From Mogibacterium sp. (GTDB lineage: Bacteria > Bacillota > Clostridia > Peptostreptococcales > Anaerovoracaceae), in assembly GCA_016775335.1 (NCBI GenBank), contig JAEUGJ010000002.1:92844-128149 (forward strand): 35,306 nt of DNA, given 5' to 3'. This document shows, one piece after another, positions 21,229 to 31,100 of the stretch. Under the pieces are notes generated by a model. That model was not told the DNA's origin, made no database searches, and saw nothing but the letters and a program-made list of their open reading frames with translations. Made by a program: the position numbers and the translations under genes. Every line of letters starts with the position of its first letter. Within the stretch, counting starts at the first letter, position 1.

Positions 21229-22791
21229 CTAGTCGTCTCCCTGCGTCCGAACTTCTTCTTCGATTCGAGCCACCTCTTCGTCCAGGTGCTCCAATCCCGG
21301 AAGCATATCCGCATACCGGCTTTCGGAGCAGCGGAGAACGCCGGCTTCCTTCTCGGACACGCCCAGCTGATAGTCCGCACGGTTCAGCGCCAGCAATGTT
21401 CCGGCACCGCCGATGCAGCCCCCCGGGCAGGCCATTCCTTCCAGCAGATACCCGTTCAGCTTTCCGGCTTTTGCCCGCATCAGCATTTTGCGGCAGTTGT
21501 CCAGACCTTCGGCACGTTCAATCAGAACTTCCCGATCCGGATCCACTTCTTCCAGACGTTTCTTCACCGCTTCCGCTACGCCGCCGCTGCGGGCGAAACC
21601 GTAGCCGTCGCTGCTGGCGCGGCGGAGTTCATCCCCCTCCGGAATTGCCCCGAAGTCCACCCCTTTCGCGGCGAACATTCCGGCAACCTCTTCATAGGTC
21701 AGCACGAAATCCACATAGCTCTTCACGCTCCGGCGGCTGGCTTCCTGCTTCTTCGACAGGCACGGTCCGATGAATGCCACCTTGCACTCCGGATGCAGCT
21801 TTTTCGCCAGTCGGGCGCTCAGTACCATTGGCGTCAATGCCATGGAAATGTTTCCGGCAAATTCCGGGAACTGCTTCTTCGCCATAATTGACCAAGCCGG
21901 ACAGCAGCTGGTGCCCATGAACGGCAGGTTTTCCGGTACATCATGCATGAAGTGCTCCGCTTCCTGGATGGTGCACAGATCCGCACCTACGGCAACTTCT
22001 ACGACGTCCGCAAAACCCAGCTTTCCGAACGCTTCTTTCATTTTGGTATCCGTCAGCTCCTTTCCGAACTGGCCGGCGATGGATGGGGCAACCATAGCGA
22101 TAACCGGTGCATCTCCTTGCATTGCCTTGATGGTCTGATAGATCTGGCCCTTATCCACGATAGCGGCGAACGGGCAGGAGTTCAAGCACATGCCGCAGGA
22201 AACGCACTTCTCCTGGTCGATTTCTGCATGGCCGTACCCATCCTTGTGGATGGCGTTGATTCCGCAAGCTTTCTCACAAGGCCGCTCCTGCTTCACGATG
22301 GCATGGAACGGGCATACCTGAACGCAGCGACCGCACTTGATGCACTTGTCCGGATCGATGACGGAACGTCCGTCCTTCTGAATGGTGATGGCATCCTTCG
22401 GGCAGACCTCCTTGCACGGATGCTCCAGGCAACCCTGGCATCCGTTGGTCACCGTCACGCCGTCCGGGCAGCAGTTGCAGGCAAACCGAATGATATCGAT
22501 TAGCGGCGGTTCATAGTATTTCTCTGCAATCATGCTCTCATCCACGCCCTTGGATGTGTTGGCATGCTCGTTGATTTTCCGGAGCGACATGCCCATTGCC
22601 ACCCGAAGGCGCTCGCCGATAATGGCTCTCTCCAGGAAAATGCTGTCCCGGAAAGGCTCGTTCTCTCCGGAAATGATTTTGTACGGCAGATCATCCAGCT
22701 GTTCCGGACCGCCTCCTTCGTAGGCCAGCCTTGCCACCTCTTCAAATACCCTTCTGCGAAGTTTTGTCTTGTCTGTGATGTACCCTTTCAT
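21229..22791 (-). CDS. [FeFe]-hydrogenase-like protein with several N-terminal Fe-S motifs
   Basis: Started at ATG 22791 behind GGAGG, the product is 520 residues. The N-terminal third has ferredoxin-type clusters: CQGCLEHPCKEVCP, CIKCGRCVQVCP, CEKACG and CVSCGMCLNSCP. The catalytic H-cluster motifs follow: L1 TSCCPAW, L2 FIGPCLSKKQEA and L3 EGMACPGGCIGG. All cysteines needed to hold the H-cluster are present. L2 with GPC in place of MPC, and L3 with EGMAC, look like the less studied monomeric group B type, not the classical group A enzyme; this subgroup call is from memory. The likely role is ferredoxin-linked H2 formation, uptake or sensing. There are no maturase genes nearby. The upstream 200 nt hold a GC hairpin (AACCC / GGGTT, about 22825-22855) but no clear promoter. 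Confidence 0.87.
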   Translation of the reverse strand: MKGYITDKTKLRRRVFEEVARLAYEGGGPEQLDDLPYKIISGENEPFRDSIFLERAIIGERLRVAMGMSLRKINEHANTSKGVDESMIAEKYYEPPLIDIIRFACNCCPDGVTVTNGCQGCLEHPCKEVCPKDAITIQKDGRSVIDPDKCIKCGRCVQVCPFHAIVKQERPCEKACGINAIHKDGYGHAEIDQEKCVSCGMCLNSCPFAAIVDKGQIYQTIKAMQGDAPVIAMVAPSIAGQFGKELTDTKMKEAFGKLGFADVVEVAVGADLCTIQEAEHFMHDVPENLPFMGTSCCPAWSIMAKKQFPEFAGNISMALTPMVLSARLAKKLHPECKVAFIGPCLSKKQEASRRSVKSYVDFVLTYEEVAGMFAAKGVDFGAIPEGDELRRASSDGYGFARSGGVAEAVKKRLEEVDPDREVLIERAEGLDNCRKMLMRAKAGKLNGYLLEGMACPGGCIGGAGTLLALNRADYQLGVSEKEAGVLRCSESRYADMLPGLEHLDEEVARIEEEVRTQGDD

Positions 22792-23000
22792 GTTCTCCTC
22801 CAATTCATGAAATCGTGCAACAGAAAACCCGGGGCATCCGCCGACGCTCTGGGTTCCCTATTATTAGTTAAAAGTAAAATGCGTGCTTCCCTCTACATTT
22901 CAAATAACCAATCATCACATATTAATTTTTATTTTAACTTCCCCGTACCGTCCCCGTCCGACAGTCCCGAGAAAATCATCGTCCTCTATATTTGTATTCC

Positions 23001-23639
23001 CTACTTCGTTCCGTACAGGCGGTCTCCCGCATCGCCCAGACCCGGAAGGATGTAGGCGTTTTCGTTCAGGCACTCATCCTTCGCCGCAATGTAGATGTCC
23101 ACATCCGGATGTGCGGTGTGGAGCGCTTCAATTCCCTCCGGCGCCGCAATCAGGCACATGAACTTGATATTGGTAGCCCCTCTCTTCTTGATGAAGTCGA
23201 TGGCCGCAATTGCGCTTCCGCCGGTTGCCAGCATCGGATCCACCACGAAGCACTCTCTCTTCTCGATATCCACCGGCAGCTTACAGTAATATTCCACCGG
23301 CTTGTGGGTTTCCGGATCCCGGTACAGACCCACGTGACCCACCTTTGCGTTCGGCACCAGTGCCAGCATTCCATCCACGAATCCCAGTCCGGCCCGCAGA
23401 ATCGGAACGATAGCGATATCTTCTCCCTTCAGCATCTTCACCTGCGTGGTGCACATCGGGGTTTCGATTTCCACATCCTCCAGCGCCAGATCCCGAGTTG
23501 CCTCAAAACCCATCAGCATTGCCACTTCGGTTGCCAGCTCCCGGAATTCTTTTACGGTCGTGGACGTTTTTCTCATCAGCGAAACCTTGTGCTGAATCAG
23601 CGGATGATCGAATACATAAACCTTTCCTTCTTTTGCCAT
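23001..23639 (-). CDS. upp: Uracil phosphoribosyltransferase
   Basis: The 212-residue enzyme makes UMP from uracil and PRPP for pyrimidine salvage. It has the typical opening KVYVFDHPLIQHKVSLMRKT, the PILRAGLGFVDGM segment, the PRPP-binding FVVDPMLATGGSA (about 126-138) and the uracil-binding end YILPGLGDAGDRLYGTK. Length is normal for the family. The gene lies 13 nt after rpiB, so it is the last of the prfA-tsaC-rpiB-upp run. I see no convincing terminator after it; the downstream strand is G-rich and then A/T-rich. Confidence 0.98.
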   Translation of the reverse strand: MAKEGKVYVFDHPLIQHKVSLMRKTSTTVKEFRELATEVAMLMGFEATRDLALEDVEIETPMCTTQVKMLKGEDIAIVPILRAGLGFVDGMLALVPNAKVGHVGLYRDPETHKPVEYYCKLPVDIEKRECFVVDPMLATGGSAIAAIDFIKKRGATNIKFMCLIAAPEGIEALHTAHPDVDIYIAAKDECLNENAYILPGLGDAGDRLYGTK

Positions 23640-23652
23640 TGCTTTCCTCCGA

Positions 23653-24084
23653 TTAAATCTCTTCCAGCATATTGATTCGGCGCAGGTGCTTTCCGCCCTC
23701 GAACTCCGTCTTCATCCATGTATCGATCATTTCAAAAGCCAGCTCCTGAGAGATCATCCGAGCACCCATGGCGATTACGTTGGCGTTGTTGTGTCTCCGG
23801 CACATCTCTGCCATCTCCACGGAAGTGCACAGCGCACAGCGAATGCCCTTCACCTTATTGCAGGCGATGGAAATTCCAATTCCGGATCCGCAGATCGCAA
23901 TTCCCCGCTCCGCCTTGCCGGAAGCCACCGCTTCTCCAACGGCTTTTCCGTAAATCGGGTAGTCCACCGACTCCGTAGAGTTCGTGCCCACATCCAGCAC
24001 CTCGTGGCCTTCCGCAATCAACTTCTCCTTGACCGCTTCCTTCAGGGGATAGCCTGCGTGGTCGCATCCAATTGCAATAATCAT
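23653..24084 (-). CDS. rpiB: Ribose-5-phosphate isomerase B
   Basis: The 143-residue protein interconverts ribose 5-phosphate and ribulose 5-phosphate. RpiB marks are IAIGCDHAGYPLKEAVKEKL at the start, DVGTNSTESVDYPIYGKAV, the active Cys loop GIAICGSGIGISIACNKV (about 64-81) and ALCTSVEMAEMCRRHNNANVIAMGARM. ATG 24084 is chosen as start because AGGAGG lies 8 nt before it; a GTG three codons earlier overlaps that site. It lies 12 nt after tsaC and 13 nt before upp. Supply of ribose phosphate for PRPP fits with the upp gene next to it. Confidence 0.97.
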   Translation of the reverse strand: MIIAIGCDHAGYPLKEAVKEKLIAEGHEVLDVGTNSTESVDYPIYGKAVGEAVASGKAERGIAICGSGIGISIACNKVKGIRCALCTSVEMAEMCRRHNNANVIAMGARMISQELAFEMIDTWMKTEFEGGKHLRRINMLEEI

Positions 24085-24096
24085 TATTTCCACCTC

Positions 24097-25104
24097 CTAC
24101 ACATGTATCACGTCGTAGCCCGCCGACTTGAGCATCCGGTTCATCACCGAGAACCCCAGCTCTTCTTCCGGAAGGGCTCGAACTAGAATCACATCAACAT
24201 CTTCCCGATCCAATTCTCTCAGACGGGCAAAAAAATCCTTCGCCGCGGCTTTACTGTCCCGGCCGTAATTCAGCGCTACCGCCTTCTGCCGAGCATATTT
24301 GCACAGCCGCAGCTGTTCTTCGATTTCCCGCTCCACTGCGGCATCATCGTCTCCTTCGATAATCTTCACTTCCGCCTTCGGCGCATAGTGACGATACTTC
24401 ATTCCCGGTGCCTTTGGGTGGAAATCTTCCCCCTCGCTGCGATGCATCGGATCCACGAACAGCGCCGGGTCGTATTTCACTTCGCTTCCCAGAGTGAACT
24501 CCAGCATTTCCTTCGTGATGTATCCCGGCCGCAGAATCATCGGCACCTCACCGGTGAGGTCCAGTACCGTGGATTCAATGCCCACTTCACAGTCCTCGCC
24601 CAGAAGAACCGCATCGATTCGGCCGTCCATATCCTCCAGCACATCTTCGCATCGGGTCGGGCTGGGCCTGCCGGACCGGTTGGCGCTGGGCGCCGCAATC
24701 GGTCTCTCTGCCGCTCGAATCAAATCCCCGGCCGCTTCGCTGAGGGGCATGCGAATTCCCACGGTGTCCAAACCTCCGGTGGTCACCATCGGCACGCCCT
24801 CTGCCTTTTTCATGATAAAAGTAATCGGACCCGGCCAGTAGGCCTGAATCAGCGGAACCGCCACCGCCGGAATTTCCGACGCCACATCCGCCAGCTGTCC
24901 CATCTCCGCAATGTGAACGATCATGGGATTATCGCTGGGACGGCCTTTGGCTTCGTACACCGACCGCACCGCATCCTCATCCAGGGCATTGGCGCCCAGG
25001 CCGTACACCGTCTCTGTGGGAAACGCCACCAGTCCGCCTCGCCGGATGATCTCGCCGGCATGAGCGATATTTTTTTCAGTAATCTCAAGTCTTTCGGTAT
25101 CCAT
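24097..25104 (-). CDS. tsaC: L-threonylcarbamoyladenylate synthase (Sua5 type)
   Basis: The 335-residue protein joins threonine, bicarbonate and ATP to give the TC-AMP used for t6A37 in ANN-decoding tRNAs. The YrdC domain spans about 1-210 with GGLVAFPTETVYGLGANA, the KGRPSDNPMIVHI nucleotide/substrate motif and APSANRSGRPSPT; the C-terminal Sua5 domain (about 225-335, PGMKYRHYAPKAEV) makes it the two-domain Sua5/YwlC form. Its ATG overlaps the prfA stop by one base (TAATG), a translational coupling signal. rpiB follows 12 nt later. Confidence 0.95.
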   Translation of the reverse strand: MDTERLEITEKNIAHAGEIIRRGGLVAFPTETVYGLGANALDEDAVRSVYEAKGRPSDNPMIVHIAEMGQLADVASEIPAVAVPLIQAYWPGPITFIMKKAEGVPMVTTGGLDTVGIRMPLSEAAGDLIRAAERPIAAPSANRSGRPSPTRCEDVLEDMDGRIDAVLLGEDCEVGIESTVLDLTGEVPMILRPGYITKEMLEFTLGSEVKYDPALFVDPMHRSEGEDFHPKAPGMKYRHYAPKAEVKIIEGDDDAAVEREIEEQLRLCKYARQKAVALNYGRDSKAAAKDFFARLRELDREDVDVILVRALPEEELGFSVMNRMLKSAGYDVIHV

Positions 25105-26168
25105 TAGAAGCTCTTCATCTTCTCTGCCTGGTCATGGGTAATCAGAGCGTCGATAATCTCGTCCAAATCTCCATCCAGGAAGTTTTCCAATTTGTAGATT
25201 GTCACGTTAATTCTGTGATCGGTTACACGACCCTGCGGGAAGTTGTACGTCCGGATTCGCTCGGAACGGTCTCCGCTTCCTACCTGGCTCCGGCGCTCTG
25301 CCGAAATCTTGTCGTTCTGCTCCTGGAGCATCAGGTCGTACAGACGGGCCTTCAGTACCTTGAAGGCTTTGTCCTTGTTCTTAATCTGGGATTTCTCGTC
25401 CTGACAGGTTACCACCAGTCCGGTCGGAATGTGGGTCAGACGAACCGCCGAGTCCGTGGTGTTGACGCACTGTCCGCCGTTACCGGAAGCGCGGTACACA
25501 TCCACCCGGACGTCGTTCGGGTCAATTTTAACCTCTACGTCATCTACTTCCGGCAGCACCGCGATGGATGCGGCAGAAGTGTGAATCCGTCCGCTGGACT
25601 CTGTCTCCGGCACACGCTGTACCCGGTGCACGCCGCTCTCGAACTTCAGACGGGAGTACGCGCCCTTACCCTTGATCATAATAACCGCTTCCTTCACACC
25701 GCCGATTCCGGTATCGTTCACGTCGATGATCTCCGTCTTCCATCTTCTTCTCTCTGCATAGCGCAGGTACATTCTCATCAGGTCGCCGCCGAACAGCGCC
25801 GCCTCGTCTCCGCCGGTGCCGGCACGAACTTCCAGAATAACGTTCTTCTCATCGTTCGGGTCCTTCGGCAGCAGCAGGATCTTCAGCTCCTCCTGGGACT
25901 TCTCGATGCCCGCTTCCAGCTCCTTGATTTCCTCCCGAGCCATCTCCCGGAGCTCCTCGTCATCTTCCATCTCGAAGATTTCCTTGGAATCCTCCAGCTC
26001 CTGCTTCATATCCTTGTAGTGCTTGTATTCCTTCACAATCGGCTCCATTTCGCCCATTTCCTTCATGTACTTCTGCCATGTCGGCTGGTCGGAAATGATA
26101 TCCGGGTCGGAAACTTTTTTTGCCAGCTCCTCGTACTTGTCTACGGTAAAATCCAATTTGTCAAACAT
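25104..26168 (-). CDS. prfA: Peptide chain release factor 1
   Basis: The 354-residue protein terminates at UAA and UAG. The RF1-specific stop recognition motif is the PxT in QRVPETESSGRIHTSAAS, which differs from SPF in the RF2 of this window, and the catalytic GGQ is in YRASGNGGQCVNTTDSAVRL. Length and domain order are normal. It starts ATG 26168 with GAGGAAAGAG upstream and overlaps tsaC by one base. Many Firmicutes have prmC (the methylase of this GGQ) directly before prfA; it is absent here, with rpmE as the next upstream gene. Confidence 0.98.
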   Translation of the reverse strand: MFDKLDFTVDKYEELAKKVSDPDIISDQPTWQKYMKEMGEMEPIVKEYKHYKDMKQELEDSKEIFEMEDDEELREMAREEIKELEAGIEKSQEELKILLLPKDPNDEKNVILEVRAGTGGDEAALFGGDLMRMYLRYAERRRWKTEIIDVNDTGIGGVKEAVIMIKGKGAYSRLKFESGVHRVQRVPETESSGRIHTSAASIAVLPEVDDVEVKIDPNDVRVDVYRASGNGGQCVNTTDSAVRLTHIPTGLVVTCQDEKSQIKNKDKAFKVLKARLYDLMLQEQNDKISAERRSQVGSGDRSERIRTYNFPQGRVTDHRINVTIYKLENFLDGDLDEIIDALITHDQAEKMKSF

Positions 26169-26268
26169 AATCTCTTTCCTCTATATTATATGTAAAAAAA
26201 CGATAACATCTCTTCCAATCTTCCGGTGCGTCGTCTGCTGTCGTTACAAAAAAATCACGCTCTTTGCC

Positions 26269-26296
26269 ATTATATCACATCCCACATCCGTGTAAA
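26269..26296 (-). promoter_or_regulatory. prfA operon promoter
   Basis: Minus-strand TTTACA (26296-26291), a 16-bp spacer and extended -10 TGA-TATAAT (TATAAT at 26274-26269), about 100 nt before prfA. Confidence 0.75.
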
Positions 26297-26309
26297 ATAC
26301 AGTCATGCG

Positions 26310-26344
26310 AAAAAGGGATGCTGCAGTCTCTCCCACAGCATCCC
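26310..26344 (-). terminator. rpmE terminator
   Basis: GGGATGCTG (26315-26323) and CAGCATCCC (26336-26344) pair with a 12-nt loop; on the minus strand TTTTTC follows. It lies 18 nt past the rpmE stop. Confidence 0.93.
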
Positions 26345-26361
26345 CCTTACTCGTTCGTTCC

Positions 26362-26559
26362 CTAAAGGTTGTACTTGTTCTTGAACTTTTCGATACGTCC
26401 GCCACGGTTTGCAAACTTCTGCTGACCGGTGAAGAACGGATGACACTCAGAGCAAATGTCCACTCTCATCTCGGAGTTGTTGGACAGTGTCATAAATGTA
26501 TTACCACATGCGCAAGTAACTTTACATTCCTTATAATCAGGATGGATTCCTTCCTTCAT
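26362..26559 (-). CDS. rpmE: 50S ribosomal protein L31 (zinc-binding type)
   Basis: Started at ATG 26559 (MKEGIHPDYKECKVTCACGN) behind GAGGAGAG, the product is 65 residues, the normal L31 size; the longer frame upstream has no family match and passes the promoter. Four metal-ligand cysteines are kept (C-A-C in VTCACGN and CSECHPFF, with the Cys in YKECKV), so this is the zinc-containing C+ form and not the zinc-free paralogue. It ends GGRIEKFKNKYNL. It has its own promoter and terminator, apart from the prfA operon. Confidence 0.97.
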   Translation of the reverse strand: MKEGIHPDYKECKVTCACGNTFMTLSNNSEMRVDICSECHPFFTGQQKFANRGGRIEKFKNKYNL

Positions 26560-26627
26560 GTTGTCTCTCCTCTTTCTGTGATAGTCTATCCGGGCACGGC
26601 TTAGTCCATTACCCAAATAGCTTTATA

Positions 26628-26656
26628 ATTATATCAGCATGAAACCCTGTACGCAA
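26628..26656 (-). promoter_or_regulatory. rpmE promoter
   Basis: Minus-strand TTGCGT (26656-26651), a 17-bp spacer and perfect TATAAT (26633-26628), 69 nt before the rpmE ATG. Confidence 0.8.
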
Positions 26657-26756
26657 GGGATTTTTGCTTTATTTTTCGGGATTTTTGCCCTTTTCTTACG
26701 ATTTTTCGTGAAGGAACCTCTTTCGCCCCGTCAATTTGTCCATTCCCTATCAATCA

Positions 26757-26785
26757 TTGCACCCCACTCCCCCGACGGTTATAAT
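26757..26785 (+). promoter_or_regulatory. coaBC promoter
   Basis: TTGCAC (26757-26762), a 17-bp spacer and perfect TATAAT (26780-26785), about 90 nt before the coaBC ATG. It argues against the long upstream extension of the coaBC frame. Confidence 0.85.
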
Positions 26786-26875
26786 ATATTTGTAAAAAAA
26801 GGTTTATTTTTCAACATGTTCCGGCAGGTCGGGATGCGTCCCTCTGCCGAATCGATTACGGAAAGGAAATTCACT

Positions 26876-28075
26876 ATGCTACAGGGAAAAACCGTGCTGC
26901 TGGGCATCACCGGCGGCATCGCAGCATATAAGAGTGCCATGCTGGCCAGCGCTTTGAAGAAGCAGCTTGCCGATGTGCACGTCATCATGACCGAGAACGC
27001 CATACGGTTCATCGCGCCCCTCACCTTTGAAACCCTGACCAACAACCGGGTTTCGGTGGATACCTTTGACAGGAATTTCAAATACGATGTGGAGCACATC
27101 TCTTTGGCGAAAGCCGCGGACCTGATCTGTGTGGCGCCGGCCACCGCCGACTTTATGGCAAAGGCGGCTCACGGCCTGGCCGACGATATGCTCACCACCG
27201 TTCTTCTGGCGGCGAAGTGTCCGAAGCTGGTGGCGCCGGCCATGAACACTGCCATGTATGAGAATCCGATTACTCAAGACAATATGGCGATTCTTCGGAA
27301 GTACGGATTCCACATTATGGATCCGGCCAACGGCCACCTGGCCTGCGGCGATTCCGGCCCGGGTAAAATGCCGGAACCGGAGGCGCTGCTGGAAGAAATC
27401 CTGTACCTGTTGGCCTGCGACAAGGATTTTGCCGGGAAACGGGTCCTGGTCACCGCCGGTCCGACGCAGGAATCCATCGATCCGGTGCGGTACATCACCA
27501 ACCACTCCACCGGAAAGATGGGATATGCACTGGCACGCGCCGCTGCGTTCCGCGGCGCGGAAGTCACCTTGATTTCCGGTCCTACCGCCCTTCAGCCGAC
27601 GACACACGCAGAATTCATTCCGGTTACCAGCGCCCGGGAGATGCATGACGCGGTTCTGGAACAGGTGCCGAACGCGGACTTCGTATTTAAAGCGGCCGCC
27701 GTTGCGGATTACACTCCGGCGGTAACATACGATCAGAAGGTCAAGAAAAAGGACGGGGACATGTCCATTCCGCTTACCCGCACCCGGGATATTCTGAAGG
27801 ACGTTTCCGAGATTCGCCGGGCAGATCAAATCCTCTGCGGATTCTCCATGGAAACGGAGAATCTCATCGAGAACTCCCGAGGAAAATTAGAACGAAAAGG
27901 GCTGGATATGATTGCCGCCAACAGCCTGCGAACGGAAGGGGCCGGCTTCGGCACCGATACCAACGTGATTACGGTAATCACCAAGGATCTTGTTCGGGAA
28001 CTGCCGATCCAATCCAAATTCGATGCGGCGGGCGAGCTGCTTACCATGGCGTTGTCCATGGCGAATCGGAAATAG
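26876..28075 (+). CDS. coaBC: Bifunctional phosphopantothenoylcysteine decarboxylase / phosphopantothenate-cysteine ligase
   Basis: The 399-residue enzyme carries out two steps of coenzyme A synthesis. ATG 26876 (MLQGKTVLLGITGGIAAYKS) has GGAAAGGAAA upstream and lies after a good promoter; the frame upstream is untranslated leader. The N-terminal FMN decarboxylase CoaC has the active His in VEHISLAKAAD, the PAMNTAMYENP motif and the Cys in HLACGDSGPGKMPEP. The C-terminal ligase CoaB starts near residue 185 (GKRVLVTAGPTQESIDPVRYITNHSTGKMG) and has KVKKKDGD and AANSLRTEGAGFGTDTNVITVI. The next gene begins 115 nt later with its own structured leader. Confidence 0.97.
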   Translation: MLQGKTVLLGITGGIAAYKSAMLASALKKQLADVHVIMTENAIRFIAPLTFETLTNNRVSVDTFDRNFKYDVEHISLAKAADLICVAPATADFMAKAAHGLADDMLTTVLLAAKCPKLVAPAMNTAMYENPITQDNMAILRKYGFHIMDPANGHLACGDSGPGKMPEPEALLEEILYLLACDKDFAGKRVLVTAGPTQESIDPVRYITNHSTGKMGYALARAAAFRGAEVTLISGPTALQPTTHAEFIPVTSAREMHDAVLEQVPNADFVFKAAAVADYTPAVTYDQKVKKKDGDMSIPLTRTRDILKDVSEIRRADQILCGFSMETENLIENSRGKLERKGLDMIAANSLRTEGAGFGTDTNVITVITKDLVRELPIQSKFDAAGELLTMALSMANRK

Positions 28076-28128
28076 TTTTACATATTTAAATTAATTTTAC
28101 TTACTTATATGGTTGTTTAGAAAAAAGG

Positions 28129-28175
28129 CGCCTTCTCCGCGGGAGAGAAGGCGGCAACGCTCGATGATATCGAGC
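28129..28175 (+). promoter_or_regulatory. Two tandem hairpins in the leader of the multidomain gene
   Basis: CGCCTTCTC (28129-28137) pairs with GAGAAGGCG (28145-28153), and GCTCGAT (28159-28165) pairs with ATCGAGC (28169-28175). The second ends about 5 nt before the GAGAGAGGG ribosome site. Neither has a T-run, so these are not terminators. They may limit or time translation. Confidence 0.5.
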
Positions 28176-28190
28176 AGAGAGAGGGCTTTT

Positions 28191-31100
28191 ATGTTATTCA
28201 GTGAGAACAATGCAGATATTCTGTACAACGAGATTACCGGCGCTTATCTGGATCGAGGGTACATGCATGGCGAGGGTCTGACCAAGGATCAGGTCAACCG
28301 GTCCCGGGATCTGTTCAAGGCCATGGCCTACGACCTGATTGACCGGGGCGATGAAACCGGACGAATCCACACACCGGAAATCCTGGCCGTGTGGAAGAAC
28401 CACCTCCATCCCGGCGGTCCGGAACCGGAGGACGGCTGGCTACAGCATTGCTACATGTTCCTTCGGAATCAGCTGTTCCCCCATCTTCCGGGACCGGCGG
28501 ATGCCGACGCCTTCCGCCAGCAGCGGAACAACCTGCTCCAGCTGATGCGCGGCGTGTTCATATACGAACAGAAAACCCTTCCTTTCGATCCCACAAAGGA
28601 TCTTCGCCTGCTCAGCGATGTTCAGATTGCGGCGGGCCACTTCAATCCGGAATATACCAAGATGCACAAGATGATTCGGAACAAGTACATCTACGAATTT
28701 ATGCGCATCGGCATCGATATCACGCCGTACAACACCCTGGGCCATATCAGCGGTGTTCATTACGTTGCCATGTATATGGCCTATCAGCTGCACCAGGTGG
28801 GGATGCCGGTGGATCTGGGCATCATCTCCGGTGCCGCTGCCATGCACGATATCGGGAAATACGGCTGCCGCCCATTCGAAGAACAGCGGGTACCGTATCT
28901 TCATTACTATTACACCAACTACTGTCTCAGCCGAAATGCCCTTCCCACCATTGCGCATATCGCGGCCAATCACTCCACCTGGGATCTGGAACTGGAGAAC
29001 CTTTCCGTGGAATCCCTGCTGCTCATCTATGCGGATTTCCGCGTAAAGAGCACCCGAGTGAAGGATAAAGAAGTAATTCACTTCTATTCCCTCAAGGAGG
29101 CCTTCGATGTCATTTTGAACAAGCTGGACAACGTGGATGCCGCCAAGCGCCACCGCTACGTAAAGGTCTACGCCAAGCTGAAGGATTTCGAGGATCTGAT
29201 GATTGAGAACGGCGTTTCCGTGGATCTTCCGAAAGAAGCCACCGCCCATTTCGATGAGCAGTGCATTCAGAAGCCGATTCCCCTGCGCCTCCGCCCGGCC
29301 TTGCTCCGGAACGACGAGGTGGTGCAGGAACTGAAATTCCGGGCCATCGGCCACAACATCCGGTTGATGAGCCGCTTCGGCAATCCGGAGCAGTTCGCCA
29401 GCCTGATTGAATCCGCCCGAAGCTGCCAGCGCTGGAAGGATACCCGAACTTACATCACCATACTGGGGGAATATTCCACCTACATGTCGGAGGATCAGAA
29501 GAACCTGACCCTGAATTTCCTGTACGAAATGCTGGCCCATCAAGCCAGCGACATCCGGGAACAGGCGGCGGCGCTCATGGGCCGCATCGTAGCGAATTAC
29601 CGGGAGGAATACAAAAAGGAGCTGCCGAAGGACGTTCCTTCGCCCAACATCACCTCCACCAACATCTATCAGTTTGAGGACTTTCTGATAAAAATACTGA
29701 ACCCGGACTACAAGGTGACCGACCACCACCGGAAATGGATTACGTCTTGCGCGGACTTCTACGTAGAATCGGCTCTGAACAACTGCAATCCGGCGCGCCG
29801 GCACTTCTATTTCGATGTGTTGGAGAAATATTACGATTCGGAGGATGTATCGGAAGCGCGAATTATCGTTTTGATGATTACCGCCCTTCGAATCAATCCG
29901 GCCTGGTGCCCGGACTCCTTTATCCAGACGATTCGCTTCTTTTCCAAGAATATGCTGGGGTCCTTTTCCCAGGATGTGGATTTGATTACCTTGGACGTGA
30001 TGGATCACTATTTCGGCGATACCATGGACAACTTCACGGATATCCGCCGAAGGGATATTCTGGGGCTGTCGGGAGAAACCCTTACCGACAAAGAGCTTTC
30101 CACCATGTTCCTAGACAACCTGAAGACCCGAACTTCCTGGAACCGGAAGATGGCCAACATCCGATATATGCTGGAATCCGTGCATACTGAGGTGGGGCAG
30201 GCCCGCATTCTTCAGATTGCGATTCACCTGGCCAACCTGATTAAAAACAGTGAGACCATCACCGTTCGCCGATATTCGGCCCGGGTTCTGTTCCAGATCC
30301 TGCCGGATCTCACATCGGATCAGGCCAACGAACTGATGATTGAGATTTTCAACGGATTGGAAATCGAGGATTACCAGTTCAGCCGGTCCCTGCCGAAGGT
30401 GCTGGGCGTCATCACCCTGTACCTTCCGCCAAAGGAACTGGATGAGGTAATCGACGAACTGGAGAAAATGCTGAACAACGGCGTGGAGCGTTCCGCCTGT
30501 GCAGCGCTTCAGACCATCGCCGTCATTCTGGAAGAATGCGGTATCTACAAATTCAAAGAAAAGGACGGCGTCATGGAAGCCCGGACTTCCCGACTGCTGG
30601 GGCTCCTTCTGAAGGGTTTTGCCTATTACCGTGCGCCGATCTCTCAGGAAGCCTTCCGCATGATCGGCGAAAGAGTCTTCCACAGCGAGAAGCTCACCCC
30701 GGAGCAGAAGCACGACCTCGCCGCCCGCTGTTTCAAGCGATTGGTAACCATTATCCCGTTTTCCGCCAAGGAACGGGAGGATTTGCAGTTCTACAATAAC
30801 TCGGCCGGACTGCTGAACATCTATCGCTTCATATCGGAATACCAGACGGAGGTGGGCGACTTCCACTTCCCGGAAATGAAGAAGATTGCGTTCTTCCCGG
30901 GAACCTTCGACCCGTTCAGTCTGGGACACAAGGCCATCGCCACCACCATCCGGAACATGGGGTATCAGGTGTATCTGGCCATCGACGAATTCTCCTGGTC
31001 TAAGAAAACCCTGCCTCACATGCTGCGGGAGGAAATTCTCACCATGTCCATCGCCGATGAAGAGAACCTCTATGTTTTCCCGGATGACATTTCCGTCAAC

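Noticed and set aside
26639..26875. N-terminal extension of coaBC
   Set aside because: The added residues have no family match, and the region contains a good promoter before the ATG at 26876 with its own ribosome site.
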